A stretch of DNA of 64,000 nucleotides from Klebsiella variicola (lineage in GTDB: Bacteria; Pseudomonadota; Gammaproteobacteria; Enterobacterales; Enterobacteriaceae). The stretch is from contig NZ_CP010523.2 in NCBI RefSeq assembly GCF_000828055.2, positions 3,782,001 through 3,846,000 of the forward strand, read 5' to 3'. A program made the position numbers and the translations under genes. Numbering within the stretch: the stretch's first letter is position 1; every line of letters starts with the position of its first letter. Below the pieces are notes generated by a model that was given only the letters and a program-made list of their open reading frames with translations, was not told where the DNA came from and ran no database searches. Of the stretch, positions 19,005 to 28,968 are shown piece after piece.

Positions 19005-19457
19005 CTACCAGCGCTCTGCCGCCTGACGATCGCTGTCGCGGGCGTCGACCCAGCGTTCGCCTTCCGGCGTCGCCTCACGCTTCCAGAACGGCGCGCGGGT
19101 TTTCAGGTAGTCCATAATAAACTCGCCGGCGGCGAAGGCGCTGCCGCGGTGGGCGCTGGTGACGCCGACAAACACAATCTCTTCCCCCGGCCACATTTCG
19201 CCGATGCGGTGGATAACCGTCACCCGGCCCAGCGGCCAGCGCTCGCGCGCCAGGTTGACAATTTCCGCCAGTGATTTCTCGGTCATCCCCGGATAGTGCT
19301 CGAGGGTCAGCGCTTTTACGCTGTCGCCAAGATTGTGATTGCGCACTTTACCGGTGAAGGTAACCACCGCACCGTCTTCATCGCGCTCGGCCAGCCACGG
19401 ATACTCATCGCCGACGCTAAAGCGTGCCGGGCTAACCACGATACGAGTTTGCGTCAT
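19005..19457 (-). CDS. moaE: Molybdopterin synthase catalytic subunit MoaE
   Basis: This 150-residue large subunit inserts two sulfurs into cyclic pyranopterin monophosphate to make molybdopterin, using thiocarboxylated MoaD. Family segments are visible: VVTFTGKVRNHN, LTLEHYPGMTEKSL, VTVIHRIGEMWPGEEIVFVGVTSAHR and PFWKREATPEGERWVDARD, which carries the catalytic lysines. It lies 1 bp after moaD and is last in moaABCDE. It should be starved of substrate because moaA is broken. Confidence 0.95.
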   Translation of the reverse strand: MTQTRIVVSPARFSVGDEYPWLAERDEDGAVVTFTGKVRNHNLGDSVKALTLEHYPGMTEKSLAEIVNLARERWPLGRVTVIHRIGEMWPGEEIVFVGVTSAHRGSAFAAGEFIMDYLKTRAPFWKREATPEGERWVDARDSDRQAAERW

Positions 19458-19458
19458 C

Positions 19459-19707
19459 TTAGCCTCCGGTCACCGGCGGGAAGAACGCCACTTCGTCGCC
19501 GCTGGCGACCGGATGGTCAAACGCGGTCAGCGTCTGGTTGACTGCCGCCAGCAGCTTGCCCTCTTCCAGGGCCAGCGCCCAGCGGTCGCCGCGCGCGGCA
19601 AGCTGCTGGCGCACGGCCTCGACGGTTGCCAGGTCGCTGGCGTCGAGTGTCAGGGCATCGGTGCCGACCAGTTCGCGCACCTGGGCGAAAAACAGAACCT
19701 TAATCAT
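19459..19707 (-). CDS. moaD: Molybdopterin synthase sulfur-carrier subunit MoaD
   Basis: This 82-residue ubiquitin-fold sulfur carrier ends in the required PPVTGG, whose C-terminal Gly is adenylated by MoeB and thiocarboxylated. The ATG at 19707 gives [15 protein letters not shown], the family N-terminus; a longer open frame upstream belongs to the moaC shadow. The gene start overlaps the end of moaC by 8 bp. Confidence 0.95.
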   Translation of the reverse strand: MIKVLFFAQVRELVGTDALTLDASDLATVEAVRQQLAARGDRWALALEEGKLLAAVNQTLTAFDHPVASGDEVAFFPPVTGG

Positions 19708-20188
19708 GGCGTTCGTCCACCTTAAAATCGCCGGACTTGCCGCCGCTTTTCGCCAGCAGGCGCAGCGGGCCAATGACCATATCTTTTTGCACCGCCTTGC
19801 ACATGTCGTAGATGGTCAGCGCGGCAACGGAGGCGGCGGTCAATGCTTCCATCTCAACGCCGGTTTTACCGGTCAGACGGCAAAGTGACTCAATGCGCAC
19901 CCGGTTATGCTCCGGCTGCGCCTGCAGATTGACTTCCACTTTGCTCAGCATCAGCGGATGACACAGCGGGATCAGCTCCCAGGTACGTTTTGCCGCCTGG
20001 ATCCCGGCGATACGCGCGGTGGCGAACACATCGCCTTTATGGTGGCTGCCGTCGATAATCATCGCCAGCGTCGCCGCCTGCATTTCGACATAAGCCTCGG
20101 CGCGCGCTTCGCGCACCGTTTCCGCTTTGCCGGAGACATCCACCATATGGGCTTCGCCCGCGGCGTTAATATGGGTCAGTTGTGACAT
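19700..20188 (-). CDS. moaC: Cyclic pyranopterin monophosphate synthase MoaC
   Basis: This 162-residue enzyme converts the MoaA product, 3',8-cyclo-7,8-dihydro-GTP, to cyclic pyranopterin monophosphate. Conserved stretches are [74 protein letters not shown] and a C-terminal KSGG. It works as a hexamer in E. coli. It is third in the operon. The reading frame is intact, but its substrate depends on MoaA. Confidence 0.95.
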   Translation of the reverse strand: MSQLTHINAAGEAHMVDVSGKAETVREARAEAYVEMQAATLAMIIDGSHHKGDVFATARIAGIQAAKRTWELIPLCHPLMLSKVEVNLQAQPEHNRVRIESLCRLTGKTGVEMEALTAASVAALTIYDMCKAVQKDMVIGPLRLLAKSGGKSGDFKVDERHD

Positions 20189-20191
20189 AGA

Positions 20192-20704
20192 TTATTTCTT
20201 CAGGTGAGGAATGAAGTTACACGGACGGGTGCGAGCATCCAGCTGCGGGGCAATGATGTTGTCCCACGCCGTGCGGCAGGCTTTGGTCGAGCCCGGCATG
20301 GCAAAAATCAGCGTGCGGTTGGCGACGCCGGCCACGGCCCGGGACTGCAGCGTCGAGGTGCCGATCTCTTCGAACGACAGCATACGGAACACTTCGCCAA
20401 AGCCTTCGACCTCACGGTCAAACAGCGGCAGCAGCGCTTCCGGCGCCTGGTCACCCTCGGTGAACCCGGTCCCGCCGGTGATCAGCACCACCTGCACGTC
20501 ATCGCTGGCGATCCACGCCGACACCTGGGCGCGGATGGCGTAGCGGTTTTCTTTCACAATCGCCTTATCGACGACATGGTGTCCCGCCTCCTGCGCCGCC
20601 TCGCGCAGCCAGTGGCCGGAGGTATCATCCTCTTCGCCACGGCGGCTGGAAACAGTAAGAATAGCAATACGGGTCGGAATAAACTCAGCGCTAGCCTGGC
20701 TCAT
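20192..20704 (-). CDS. moaB: Molybdenum cofactor biosynthesis protein MoaB
   Basis: This 170-residue MogA/MoaB-family protein has the molybdopterin-binding motif region LITGGTGFTEGDQAPEAL and a GSTKAC segment near the C-terminus. In E. coli it is dispensable, and MogA carries out molybdopterin adenylylation. It sits between moaA and moaC in the standard moaABCDE order, 3 bp upstream of moaC. Confidence 0.95.
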   Translation of the reverse strand: MSQASAEFIPTRIAILTVSSRRGEEDDTSGHWLREAAQEAGHHVVDKAIVKENRYAIRAQVSAWIASDDVQVVLITGGTGFTEGDQAPEALLPLFDREVEGFGEVFRMLSFEEIGTSTLQSRAVAGVANRTLIFAMPGSTKACRTAWDNIIAPQLDARTRPCNFIPHLKK

Positions 20705-20727
20705 CTGAATGCTCCTTTCGAAAACGA

Positions 20728-21865
20728 TTAACCGCCAATATAGGACAGGTTCTGCGTAATACCGGTGTTGCCCTGATGCAGGAAATGGGTCTGCTTTTTA
20801 TGGGTCAAGGCTTCGGCTATCCGCGCTTCCAGCTCGGCCTGTTGCTCGTCCTCAGCCATCAGGTCGCGCAGGTCGACGCCGCCTTCGCCAAACAGACACA
20901 GGTGCAGTTTGCCAACGGATGAGACGCGCAGACGGTTGCAGGTGGCGCAGAAATCTTTTTCATACGGCATGATGAGGCCGATTTCACCGGCGTAATCCGG
21001 GTGACAAAAGACCTGCGCCGGGCCATCGCTGCGCTGGCGGATCTGGTGGATCCAGCCGCGGCGCAGCAGCTCGTCGCGCAGCACCATGCCGGAAAGATGG
21101 TGACGGCGGAACAGATCGCTGCCCTCTCCGGTTTCCATCAGCTCAATAAAACGCAGCTGAATACGACGGGGTTGGATCCACGCGAGAAAGGTATCGAGCT
21201 GGTGATGATTAACATCACGCATCAGCACGGTATTGACCTTCACCTTGTCAAAGCCCGCGGCGAAAGCAGCATCAATGCCGTCCATCACCTGGTGGAACTT
21301 GTCCTGGCCGGTGATGGCATGAAATTGACGGGCGTCGAGGCTATCAACGCTGATGATTAACATCACGCATCAGCACGGTATTGACCTTCACCTTGTCAAA
21401 GCCCGCGGCGAAAGCAGCATCAATGCCGTCCATCACCTGGTGGAACTTGTCCTGGCCGGTGATGGCATGAAATTGACGGGCGTCGAGGCTATCAACGCTG
21501 ACGTTAATCGCCGTCAGCCCGGCATCGCGCCAGCGTTCGACATCGCGCGCCAGGCGGTAACCGTTGGTGGTAACCGCAATCTGACGGATCGCCGGGTTTT
21601 CACGCACCGCGGCAATGATTTCGGTGAAGTCGCGACGCAGAGAGGGTTCCCCACCGGTGAGGCGAACTTTTTCGGTGCCCAGCGCGGAGAAAGCGCGCGT
21701 GACGCGGCGCACTTCGTCTACGCTGAGAAAGCCGTTGTTATTGACGGCGCCGGGTTTGTAGCCGTCCGGCAGGCAGTAGGTGCAACGGAAGTTGCACACA
21801 TCGGTAATCGACAGACGCAGGTAAAAAAACTTACGCGCGAATGCATCGGTAAGCTGTGAGGCCAT
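20728..21865 (-). pseudogene. moaA: GTP 3',8-cyclase MoaA, broken by a 148-bp tandem duplication
   Basis: MoaA is the radical-SAM enzyme that opens molybdenum cofactor synthesis from GTP. The ATG at 21865 starts [13 protein letters not shown] and the 4Fe-4S motif CNFRCTYC follows. The frame ends after 173 residues at 21344, because 148 bp (not a multiple of 3) are duplicated. The remainder continues in another frame to 20728, with the second cluster motif CATCNRLRV and the terminal GG intact. The total is 1138 bp. Subtracting one 148-bp unit gives 990 bp, exactly 329 codons plus stop, the E. coli length. Neither fragment has both clusters, so no activity is expected. Confidence 0.93.
21203..21498. 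repeat. Perfect 148-bp tandem direct repeat inside moaA
   Basis: Unit 1 (21203-21350) and unit 2 (21351-21498) are identical at every base. A 3-bp TGA microhomology marks the unit start and the base after unit 2 (21203, 21351, 21499), which fits replication slippage. Complete identity points to a very recent event or an assembly error. Confidence 0.95.
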
Positions 21866-21867
21866 AT

Positions 21868-21982
21868 ACACCTTTCCAAATACGGGAGGCGCGGTCATTT
21901 CTTCCCACGCCCTGGCGACACCCGGAGGGGTCGCGGCCAAACCGCCATATCTTTTGACACAGGCGAAGAGGCTAGAGTGTTA
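21868..21982 (-). ncRNA. Molybdenum cofactor (Moco) riboswitch in the moaA leader
   Basis: On the minus strand the leader keeps the landmarks of the E. coli moaA Moco RNA in order: ACTCTAGCCTCT, GGTTTGGCCGCGAC, GTCGCCAGGGCG, GGAAGAAATGAC, CGCCTCCCGTAT and TGGAAAGGTGTA just before the ATG. In E. coli it represses moaA translation when Moco is present. With moaA broken it should stay in the ON state. Confidence 0.88.
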
Positions 21983-22034
21983 ACAGGTTATGCCGATAGT
22001 AGCGCGTTACGGACGGTTTCGCCATTTGCGATTT

Positions 22035-22058
22035 CGTTATATAACATTGTATATATCG
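22035..22058. promoter_or_regulatory. ModE box upstream of moaA
   Basis: The sequence CGTTATATA, six bases, TATATATCG is a full ModE palindrome (CGnTATATA-N6-TATATAnCG). It lies about 170 bp upstream of moaA, where E. coli ModE-molybdate activates the moa operon. The rest of the 334-bp moaA-ybhK gap holds the Moco leader and the ybhK promoter region. Confidence 0.85.
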
Positions 22059-22199
22059 CTACCTTCGTGCATTTTCGCTACAGAATAGCCATAAATCATT
22101 TTTTTGCCTTGATGTCGGTCAGTTTGTCGGGCTCCTCCCATCGTCTTTTAGGGGTAGATCGGGTAGTGTGTGGCCGTTTATGTGAAATAAGGAATTTCT

Positions 22200-23105
22200 A
22201 TGCGCAATCGTACATTCGCTGACCTCGATCGGGTGGTCGCGCTCGGCGGCGGGCATGGTCTGGGCCGGGTGATGTCCTCCCTCTCCTCGCTCGGCTCGCG
22301 GCTGACCGGCATTGTCACCACCACCGACAACGGGGGCTCCACCGGGCGGATCCGCCGCTCGGAAGGCGGCATTGCCTGGGGCGATATGCGCAACTGCATC
22401 AATCAGTTAATTGCCGAGCCCAGCGTGGCGTCGGCGATGTTCGAGTATCGTTTTAGCGGTAATGGCGAACTTTCCGGGCATAACCTCGGAAATCTGATGT
22501 TAAAGGCGCTGGACCACCTGAGCGTGCGGCCTTTAGAAGCTATCAATTTAATCAGAAACCTGCTCAAAGTAGACGCGTTTCTTATCCCGATGTCGGAACA
22601 ACCGGTGGATTTGATGGCGCTCGATCATGAAGGCCATGAAGTTTACGGCGAAGTGAATATCGATCAGCTCGACAACCTACCGCAGGAGCTGATGCTTACC
22701 CCACCGGTACCCGCCACTCGCGAGGCGGTGGAAGCGATCGCCGAAGCCGATCTGATCCTCATCGGCCCGGGCAGCTTTTACACCAGCCTGCTGCCGATCC
22801 TGCTGCTCGACGAGATGGCCCAGGCGCTGCGCCGCACCCCGGCGCCGATGGTGTTTATCGATAATCTGGGTAAAGAGCACAGCCCGGCGGCGAGGCTGTC
22901 GCTGGCGGAGCGCATTGCGATTATGGAGCACTACGTGGGTAAGCGGGTGGTGGATGCGGTGATCGCCGGGCCAAAAGCCGATATCCGCGGCATCAACGAC
23001 CGGCTGGTGATCCAGACGCCGCTGGAGGCCAGTGACGTGCCCTATCGCCATGATCGGGCGCTGCTCCGCGGCGCGCTGGAAAAGGCGATTCAGCTTCCTG
23101 GCTGA
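22200..23105 (+). CDS. ybhK: YvcK/YbhK-family protein (putative gluconeogenesis factor)
   Basis: This 301-residue protein has the CofD-like Rossmann fold of the YvcK family. Conserved stretches are [17 protein letters not shown] at the N-terminus, [12 protein letters not shown] near residue 40, [11 protein letters not shown] near 98, [19 protein letters not shown] near 182 and [11 protein letters not shown]. subtilis YvcK supports growth on gluconeogenic carbon and cell-wall synthesis and binds UDP-sugars. The enterobacterial role is unproven. It is divergent from moaA and monocistronic. Confidence 0.93.
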   Translation: MRNRTFADLDRVVALGGGHGLGRVMSSLSSLGSRLTGIVTTTDNGGSTGRIRRSEGGIAWGDMRNCINQLIAEPSVASAMFEYRFSGNGELSGHNLGNLMLKALDHLSVRPLEAINLIRNLLKVDAFLIPMSEQPVDLMALDHEGHEVYGEVNIDQLDNLPQELMLTPPVPATREAVEAIAEADLILIGPGSFYTSLLPILLLDEMAQALRRTPAPMVFIDNLGKEHSPAARLSLAERIAIMEHYVGKRVVDAVIAGPKADIRGINDRLVIQTPLEASDVPYRHDRALLRGALEKAIQLPG

Positions 23106-23146
23106 CGCTGCGCGCCGGAGGGCCAACCTTCGGTGCACCTTAAAAT

Positions 23147-23163
23147 CTTAAGGTTGTCTTAAA
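23147..23163 (+). promoter_or_regulatory. PmrA box of the eptA-pmrAB operon
   Basis: CTTAAG-GTTGT-CTTAAA matches the PmrA direct-repeat consensus (YTTAAK-N5-YTTAAK). It lies about 14 bp before a TATACG -10-like element and 46 bp before the eptA ATG. A further CTTAAA begins at 23139. This predicts autoregulated, Fe3+/low-pH-inducible lipid A modification. Confidence 0.88.
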
Positions 23164-23208
23164 ATAGGGCTGGCACTATACGCTTATCTCTTTCTGTGGG
23201 TAGGTATT

Positions 23209-24849
23209 ATGTCGTTATTGCCTCTGCGTCGGCCGCTCTTCAGCCGCACGACTTATTTGATTCTCTTTGCTTGCTATATCGGTATCTTTCTCAACCTGGC
23301 TTTTTATCGCCAGGTTTTCCCGTTACTGCCGGTAAACAGCCTGCATAACTGGCTGGTATTCCTCAGTATGCCGATCGTGGCCATTAGCGTGATGAATATC
23401 ATCACCACCCTCGCCTCGTTCCTGAAGCTCGATCGGGTGGTCATCAGCCTGTTTATTCTGCTCAGCGCGTCGGCGCAGTACTTTATCTGGAACTTCGGGG
23501 TAGTGATCGACCGCAGCATGATCACCAATATCCTCGACACCACTCCGGCGGAGAGCTTTGCTCTGCTCTCCGGCGAAATGATCGCCGTCCTCGGCCTCTC
23601 GGGGGTTTTAGCGGTATTCGTCGCCTGGTGGGTGAAAATCCGTAAGCCCGCCACACGGTGGCGCGGCGCGGCGATGCGCCTGCTCAATATCGCCGTTTCG
23701 GCGCTGCTGATTATTCTGGTGGCCGCGCTGTTCTACAAAGATTACGCCTCGGTGTTCCGTAACAACAAAGAACTGGTGAAATCCCTGAGTCCCTCCAACA
23801 GCATTGTGGCGCTGAACTCGTGGTATGCGCACAACCGCATGGACAATCTGCCGCTGGTGAAGATTGGCGAAGATGCCAGGCAGAAACCAGTGATGCATAG
23901 CGGCCCCCGCAAAAACCTGACGATTGTGGTGCTGGGCGAAACCTCGCGCGCCGGGAACTTCTCGCTGGGCGGCTACGATCGGGAGACTAACCCACGCCTG
24001 CAACAGGACGACGTGGTGTACTTCCCGAAAACCACCTCCTGCGGCACGGCAACTGCGGTTTCCGTCCCCTGTATGTTCTCCAATATGCCGCGCGCGCATT
24101 ACGATGAAGAACTGGCGCACCATCAGGAAGGCGTCCTGGATATTCTGCAGCGCGCCGGTGTTCAGGTGCTGTGGAACGACAATGACGGTGGCTGTAAAGG
24201 CGCCTGTGACCGTGTACCGCACCAGAACGTCACCGATCTGCACCTCAGCGGTCAGTGCATCGACGGCGAGTGCTACGATGAGGTCCTGTTCCATAATCTG
24301 GACAGTTACATCGACAACCTGAAACAGGATGGCATTATCGTACTGCATACTATCGGCAGCCACGGCCCGACCTATTACAACCGCTATCCGGCTGAATTCA
24401 AAAAATTCACCCCGACCTGCGATACCAATGAAATCCAAAGTTGTACGCAACAACAGTTGACCAATACCTACGACAACACCATTCTGTATGTCGACTATGT
24501 TGTTGATAAAGCGATAAAATTACTGCAATCCAAACAGGATAAATTTACCACTAGCCTGGTTTATTTGTCAGACCACGGCGAATCGCTGGGTGAAGATGGC
24601 GTCTATTTGCATGGTCTGCCGTACTCAATTGCGCCGGATACGCAAAAACACGTGCCCATGCTGCTGTGGCTGTCGCCGGATTACCAGCAACGTTACGGTG
24701 TCTCCAGCCAGTGTTTGCAACAACAGGCCAAGACGAAGGATTATTCACAAGATAATCTGTTCTCCACCCTGCTCGGCCTGCTCGGCGTCAGCACCCACGA
24801 GTACCAGGCAGCAGATGATATTTTAACGCCATGTAGAGAGGCTGGTTGA
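23209..24849 (+). CDS. eptA: Lipid A phosphoethanolamine transferase EptA (PmrC)
   Basis: This 546-residue inner-membrane enzyme adds phosphoethanolamine to lipid A phosphates, lowering binding of polymyxin and cationic peptides. There are five N-terminal membrane helices (to about residue 180), then a periplasmic sulfatase-like domain. The nucleophile is Thr280 in [15 protein letters not shown]. Metal ligands are expected in [17 protein letters not shown] and in [18 protein letters not shown]. Several paired cysteines give disulfides. It is first in the operon and overlaps pmrA by one base (TGATG). It is related to the mobile MCR enzymes but is the chromosomal gene. Confidence 0.95.
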   Translation: MSLLPLRRPLFSRTTYLILFACYIGIFLNLAFYRQVFPLLPVNSLHNWLVFLSMPIVAISVMNIITTLASFLKLDRVVISLFILLSASAQYFIWNFGVVIDRSMITNILDTTPAESFALLSGEMIAVLGLSGVLAVFVAWWVKIRKPATRWRGAAMRLLNIAVSALLIILVAALFYKDYASVFRNNKELVKSLSPSNSIVALNSWYAHNRMDNLPLVKIGEDARQKPVMHSGPRKNLTIVVLGETSRAGNFSLGGYDRETNPRLQQDDVVYFPKTTSCGTATAVSVPCMFSNMPRAHYDEELAHHQEGVLDILQRAGVQVLWNDNDGGCKGACDRVPHQNVTDLHLSGQCIDGECYDEVLFHNLDSYIDNLKQDGIIVLHTIGSHGPTYYNRYPAEFKKFTPTCDTNEIQSCTQQQLTNTYDNTILYVDYVVDKAIKLLQSKQDKFTTSLVYLSDHGESLGEDGVYLHGLPYSIAPDTQKHVPMLLWLSPDYQQRYGVSSQCLQQQAKTKDYSQDNLFSTLLGLLGVSTHEYQAADDILTPCREAG

Positions 24850-25520
24850 TGAAAATCTTAGTCATTGAAGACGATGCGCTGCTGTTGCAGGGGTTGATTC
24901 TGGCGATGCAAAGTGAAGGATACGTATGCGACGGCGTCTCCACAGCGCACGAAGCGGCGCTATCGTTGGCCAGCAATCACTACAGCCTGATCGTACTCGA
25001 CCTCGGCCTGCCGGATGAAGACGGTCTGCATTTTCTCACCCGTATGCGGCGGGAGAAGATGACCCAGCCGGTGCTGATCCTCACCGCCCGCGATACGCTT
25101 GAGGATCGCATTAGCGGTCTCGATACCGGCGCGGATGACTATCTGGTGAAACCCTTTGCCCTGGAAGAGCTGAATGCGCGCATTCGCGCCCTGCTCCGCC
25201 GGCATAATAACCAGGGCGATAACGAAATCAGCGTCGGCGATCTGCGCCTCAACGTCACCCGCCGCCTGGTATGGCTGGGTGAGACGGCGCTGGAATTGAC
25301 GCCAAAAGAGTATGCCCTGCTGTCGCGGCTGATGATGAAAGCCGGTAGCCCGGTGCATCGTGAAATCCTCTACAACGACATCTACAGCTGGGACAACGAG
25401 CCGGCGACCAATACCCTTGAGGTGCATATTCATAACCTGCGCGAAAAGATTGGCAAATCGCGGATCCGCACCGTCAGGGGTTTTGGCTATATGCTGGCTA
25501 ACCACATCGACACGGAATAG
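24849..25520 (+). CDS. pmrA: Response regulator PmrA (BasR)
   Basis: This 223-residue OmpR-family regulator has a receiver domain with acidic residues in VIEDDALL, phospho-acceptor Asp51 in [12 protein letters not shown] and Lys in [10 protein letters not shown]. The winged-helix DNA-binding domain begins near residue 128 and ends in [10 protein letters not shown]. The ATG overlaps the eptA stop; a TTG one codon earlier is not needed. Phosphorylated PmrA should bind the upstream PmrA box and activate its own operon. Confidence 0.95.
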   Translation: MKILVIEDDALLLQGLILAMQSEGYVCDGVSTAHEAALSLASNHYSLIVLDLGLPDEDGLHFLTRMRREKMTQPVLILTARDTLEDRISGLDTGADDYLVKPFALEELNARIRALLRRHNNQGDNEISVGDLRLNVTRRLVWLGETALELTPKEYALLSRLMMKAGSPVHREILYNDIYSWDNEPATNTLEVHIHNLREKIGKSRIRTVRGFGYMLANHIDTE

Positions 25521-25523
25521 ACC

Positions 25524-26621
25524 ATGGCTCTGTTTGCAACCGAAACCTGGACCATGCGCCACCGGCTGCTGCTGACCATTGGCGCCATCCTGGTGGTCTG
25601 CCAGCTGATCAGCGTCTTCTGGCTATGGCATGAGAGCAAAGAGCAGATCCAGCTGCTGGTGGCCAGCGCCATCGAAGGCCACAATAACCAGAAACATGTG
25701 GAGCATGAGGTACGGGAAGCGGTCGCCAGCCTGCTGGTGCCGAGCCTGTTGATCGTTGGCCTGGCGCTGTATATCAGCATGCTGGCGGTGCGCAAGATCA
25801 CCCGCCCGCTCTCCCGACTGCAAAGCGAGCTGGAGAGCCGCACGCCGGACAACCTCACCCCCATCGTGCTCAGCGAATCGGTGCCCGAAGTCACGGCGGT
25901 GACCACCGCCCTGAATCAGCTGGTTTCCCGTCTCAATCTGACCCTCGACCGTGAGCGGCTGTTTACCGCCGACGTGGCGCATGAGCTACGTACCCCGCTG
26001 GCCGGCCTGCGGTTGCACCTCGAACTACTGTCGAAAGTGCACGGCGTGGGCGTCGACCCGCTGATCCAGCGCCTCGACCAGATGACCACCAGCATTTCGC
26101 AGCTGCTGCAGCTGGCGCGCGTCGGACAGTCTTTTTCCGCCGGCAGCTATCAGCAGGTGCTGCTGCTGGATGACGTGGTCAAACCGCTGCAGGATGAGCT
26201 GGAGACCATGCTGGCGCAGCGTCAGCAGCGGCTGCTGCTGACGGATGTCGAAAGCGAGGCCATCGTCTCTGGCGACGCGACGTTAATCCGTGTGATCCTG
26301 CGCAATCTGGTGGAGAATGCTCACCGCTACAGCCCGGAAGGGTCAACTATCCGCGTGTCGGTGAAAGCGGGCCTGATGCCGGTGATGGCGGTGGAAGATG
26401 AAGGCCCAGGGATTGATGAGGCGAAAAGCGGCGAACTCAGTAAAGCGTTTGTGCGCATGGACAGTCGCTACGGCGGCATAGGCCTCGGACTGAGCATCGT
26501 CACGCGCATTGCTCAGCTGCATGACGCCCAGTTCTTCCTGCACAACCGCCAGCCGGGGCCCGGCGTCCGCGCGTGGGTGTTATTCCCGCGGCGCGCGGGT
26601 CAGAACGTCAGTACCCACTGA
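25524..26621 (+). CDS. pmrB: Sensor histidine kinase PmrB (BasS)
   Basis: This 365-residue sensor has two membrane helices (about residues 13-35 and 70-90) around a short periplasmic loop containing acidic EHEVRE-type residues. HAMP follows, then HisKA with His153 in DVAHELRTPLAG, an N box in NLVENAHRYSPEG and G boxes in EDEGPGID and GGIGLGLSIV. It senses Fe3+, Al3+ and low pH in enterobacteria. Residues 157 and 256, where T157P and R256G variants have been reported in colistin-related studies, are Thr and Arg here, the common wild-type state. It lies 3 bp after pmrA. Confidence 0.95.
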   Translation: MALFATETWTMRHRLLLTIGAILVVCQLISVFWLWHESKEQIQLLVASAIEGHNNQKHVEHEVREAVASLLVPSLLIVGLALYISMLAVRKITRPLSRLQSELESRTPDNLTPIVLSESVPEVTAVTTALNQLVSRLNLTLDRERLFTADVAHELRTPLAGLRLHLELLSKVHGVGVDPLIQRLDQMTTSISQLLQLARVGQSFSAGSYQQVLLLDDVVKPLQDELETMLAQRQQRLLLTDVESEAIVSGDATLIRVILRNLVENAHRYSPEGSTIRVSVKAGLMPVMAVEDEGPGIDEAKSGELSKAFVRMDSRYGGIGLGLSIVTRIAQLHDAQFFLHNRQPGPGVRAWVLFPRRAGQNVSTH

Positions 26622-26692
26622 TGGAAAAAGGCAACAATAATAACCAGGGCGGTGGCGACCGCCAGATATTCACGGAAGTTGATTTTTTGCAT
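26600..26692 (-). CDS. Putative 30-residue single-pass membrane peptide, antisense to the pmrB 3' end
   Basis: The minus-strand frame from the ATG at 26692 encodes 30 residues. The N-terminus is charged (MQKINFREYLAVATAL) and is followed by a hydrophobic helix (about residues 10-25, VIIVAFF) and HQWVLTF. A GAGG ribosome site lies 9 bases upstream. The last 22 bp overlap the pmrB 3' end on the opposite strand. The composition and charge bias fit the many small inner-membrane proteins of enterobacteria, and I recognise no named member. The physical link to pmrB is suggestive only. Confidence 0.5.
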   Translation of the reverse strand: MQKINFREYLAVATALVIIVAFFHQWVLTF

Positions 26693-26752
26693 GGGCGCTA
26701 TCCTCATCATGGGGAGGTTAGTGTCGCCTGGCGAGATTAAGCAAACATTAAG

Positions 26753-26775
26753 AAGGCCGCAATGCGGCCTTTTTT
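26753..26775 (+). terminator. Rho-independent terminator of eptA-pmrAB
   Basis: AAGGCCGC-AAT-GCGGCCTT is followed by TTTTCTTCT on the plus strand, about 130 bp past pmrB. It may also help end uvrB transcripts coming from the other side. Confidence 0.8.
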
Positions 26776-26871
26776 CTTCTCAAAGGTTTGCTATCTGGTA
26801 GCGGGACAATGAGAGAAGCGTCCCGCCTTCACTACGCCCCACACGCCCACTCCGGCAGTATGCGCCGGGAC

Positions 26872-28893
26872 TCAGGAGGCGGCGATAAACAGCTCGCGCA
26901 GCTGATGCAACTGGTCGCGAATTTGCGCCGCCTCTTCGAACTCGAGGTTCTGGGCGTGCTGCATCATCTGCCCTTCCAGCTCGTGGATCTTCTGCTGCAG
27001 CGCTTTTGGCGTCATCTCCACGGCGCTAAGCCCGGCAGGCTCAACGGCCTTCGCTTTACCGCGCCCTTTGGCTTTAGTTTTCGCCAGGCCCTGGCCCAAC
27101 TGCAGGATATCCACCACTTTCTTGTTGAGGCCCTGCGGTACGATGCCATGCTCTTCGTTATAACGCTGCTGTTTCTCCCGTCGACGCTCGGTCTCGCCAA
27201 TGGCTTTGGCCATGGAAGGGGTGATCTTATCGCCGTAAAGGATGGCCTTGCCGTTGATGTTTCGCGCCGCGCGGCCGATGGTCTGGATAAGCGAGCGTTC
27301 GGAGCGCAGGAAGCCCTCTTTATCGGCATCCAGGATCGCCACCAGCGACACCTCCGGCATATCCAGCCCCTCACGCAGCAGGTTGATCCCTACCAGCACG
27401 TCAAACTCGCCAAGGCGCAGGTCGCGGATAATCTCCATGCGCTCGACGGTGTCGATATCCGAGTGCAGATAGCGCACCCGCTCGCCGTGCTCCTCAAGAT
27501 ACTCGGTTAAATCCTCCGCCATCCGCTTAGTGAGGGTGGTCACCAGCACGCGCTCGTTGATGGCCGTGCGCAGGCGGATCTCTGACAACAGATCGTCTAC
27601 CTGGGTGGCTACCGGCCGCACTTCGATGATCGGGTCAAGCAGACCGGTCGGCCGCACCACCTGATCCACCACTTCGCCGCCGGATTTATCCAGCTCGTAG
27701 GCGCCGGGGGTTGCCGAGACGTAGATGGTTTGCGGGGCCAGCGCTTCAAATTCTTCAAACTTCATCGGCCGGTTATCCAGCGCCGACGGCAGGCGGAAAC
27801 CGTACTCCACCAGCGTCTCTTTGCGCGCCCGGTCGCCCCGGTACATACCGCCGATCTGCGGCACCGTAACGTGGGATTCGTCTATCACCAGCAGACCGTC
27901 TGCCGGCAGATAGTCAAACAGAGTGGGCGGCGGCTCGCCGGGCCCGCGACCGGAAAGGAAGCGCGAGTAGTTTTCAATGCCCGAGCAGTAGCCCAGCTCG
28001 TTCATCATTTCGAGGTCGAACTGGGTACGCTGGGTTAAGCGCTGCTCTTCCAGAAGCTTGTTGTTGGCCAGCAGAACCTTGCGCCGCTCCGCCAGCTCCA
28101 GCTTGATCTCTTCCATCGCCTGGACGATGCGTTCCCGCGGCGTCACGTAGTGGGTCTTGGGATAAATGGTGTAGCGCGGCACCGTCGATTCCACGTGGCC
28201 GGTGAGCGGGTCGAACAGCGACAGGCGCTCGACCTCTTCATCAAACAGCTCAATGCGCAGCGCGATATCGTCGGATTCCGCCGGGAAGACGTCGATCACC
28301 TCGCCGCGCACGCGAAAGGTGCCGCGCTGGAAGGCCTGATCGTTGCGGGTATACTGCAGTTCGGCCAGACGGCGCAGGATAGCGCGCTGGTCAATCAGCA
28401 TCCCGACCGTCAGGTGCAGCATCATCTTCAGGTACAGGTCCGGGTCGCCGAGGCCGTAGATAGCCGAGACTGACGCCACTACCACCACGTCGCGCCGCTC
28501 GAGCAGCGCTTTGGTCGCCGACAAGCGCATCTGCTCGATATGTTCGTTTACCGAGGCGTCCTTCTCAATGAAGGTATCTGAGCTGGGGACGTAGGCTTCC
28601 GGCTGATAGTAATCGTAGTAGGAGACGAAATACTCGACGGCATTCTCCGGGAAAAACTCTTTCATCTCGCCATAGAGCTGGGCCGCCAGGGTTTTGTTTG
28701 GCGCCAGCACCATCGTCGGCCGCTGCAGGTCGGCAATCACGTTGGCGATGGTGAAGGTTTTACCGGAGCCGGTGACCCCCAGCAGCGTTTGATGCGCGAG
28801 CCCATCCTCCAGCCCCTCTTCCAGGCGGCGGATGGCTTCCGGTTGGTCTCCGGAGGGGCGAAAGGCGGAATGCAGAACAAACGATTTACTCAT
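26872..28893 (-). CDS. uvrB: Excinuclease ABC subunit B
   Basis: This 673-residue helicase-like damage verifier of nucleotide excision repair is loaded by UvrA and recruits UvrC. Walker A is [10 protein letters not shown] near residue 40. The beta-hairpin that threads under DNA is in [12 protein letters not shown] near 92. DESH is near 338, helicase motifs V and VI are in [21 protein letters not shown] and QTIGRAARN, and the C-terminal UVR motif is [23 protein letters not shown]. The length equals E. coli UvrB. A LexA box lies 76 bp upstream. Confidence 0.97.
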   Translation of the reverse strand: MSKSFVLHSAFRPSGDQPEAIRRLEEGLEDGLAHQTLLGVTGSGKTFTIANVIADLQRPTMVLAPNKTLAAQLYGEMKEFFPENAVEYFVSYYDYYQPEAYVPSSDTFIEKDASVNEHIEQMRLSATKALLERRDVVVVASVSAIYGLGDPDLYLKMMLHLTVGMLIDQRAILRRLAELQYTRNDQAFQRGTFRVRGEVIDVFPAESDDIALRIELFDEEVERLSLFDPLTGHVESTVPRYTIYPKTHYVTPRERIVQAMEEIKLELAERRKVLLANNKLLEEQRLTQRTQFDLEMMNELGYCSGIENYSRFLSGRGPGEPPPTLFDYLPADGLLVIDESHVTVPQIGGMYRGDRARKETLVEYGFRLPSALDNRPMKFEEFEALAPQTIYVSATPGAYELDKSGGEVVDQVVRPTGLLDPIIEVRPVATQVDDLLSEIRLRTAINERVLVTTLTKRMAEDLTEYLEEHGERVRYLHSDIDTVERMEIIRDLRLGEFDVLVGINLLREGLDMPEVSLVAILDADKEGFLRSERSLIQTIGRAARNINGKAILYGDKITPSMAKAIGETERRREKQQRYNEEHGIVPQGLNKKVVDILQLGQGLAKTKAKGRGKAKAVEPAGLSAVEMTPKALQQKIHELEGQMMQHAQNLEFEEAAQIRDQLHQLRELFIAAS

Positions 28894-28968
28894 TGATCAA
28901 AACCTGAAGATGGATTTAGCGGCCGGTGTTTAATTCTACCCTCCGGGCCATTTTTTGCCAACAAATTA

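Noticed and set aside
25524-26621. Colistin-resistance substitution in PmrB
   Set aside because: Residues 157 and 256 are Thr and Arg, the common wild-type state. No truncation or insertion is visible in eptA, pmrA or pmrB.
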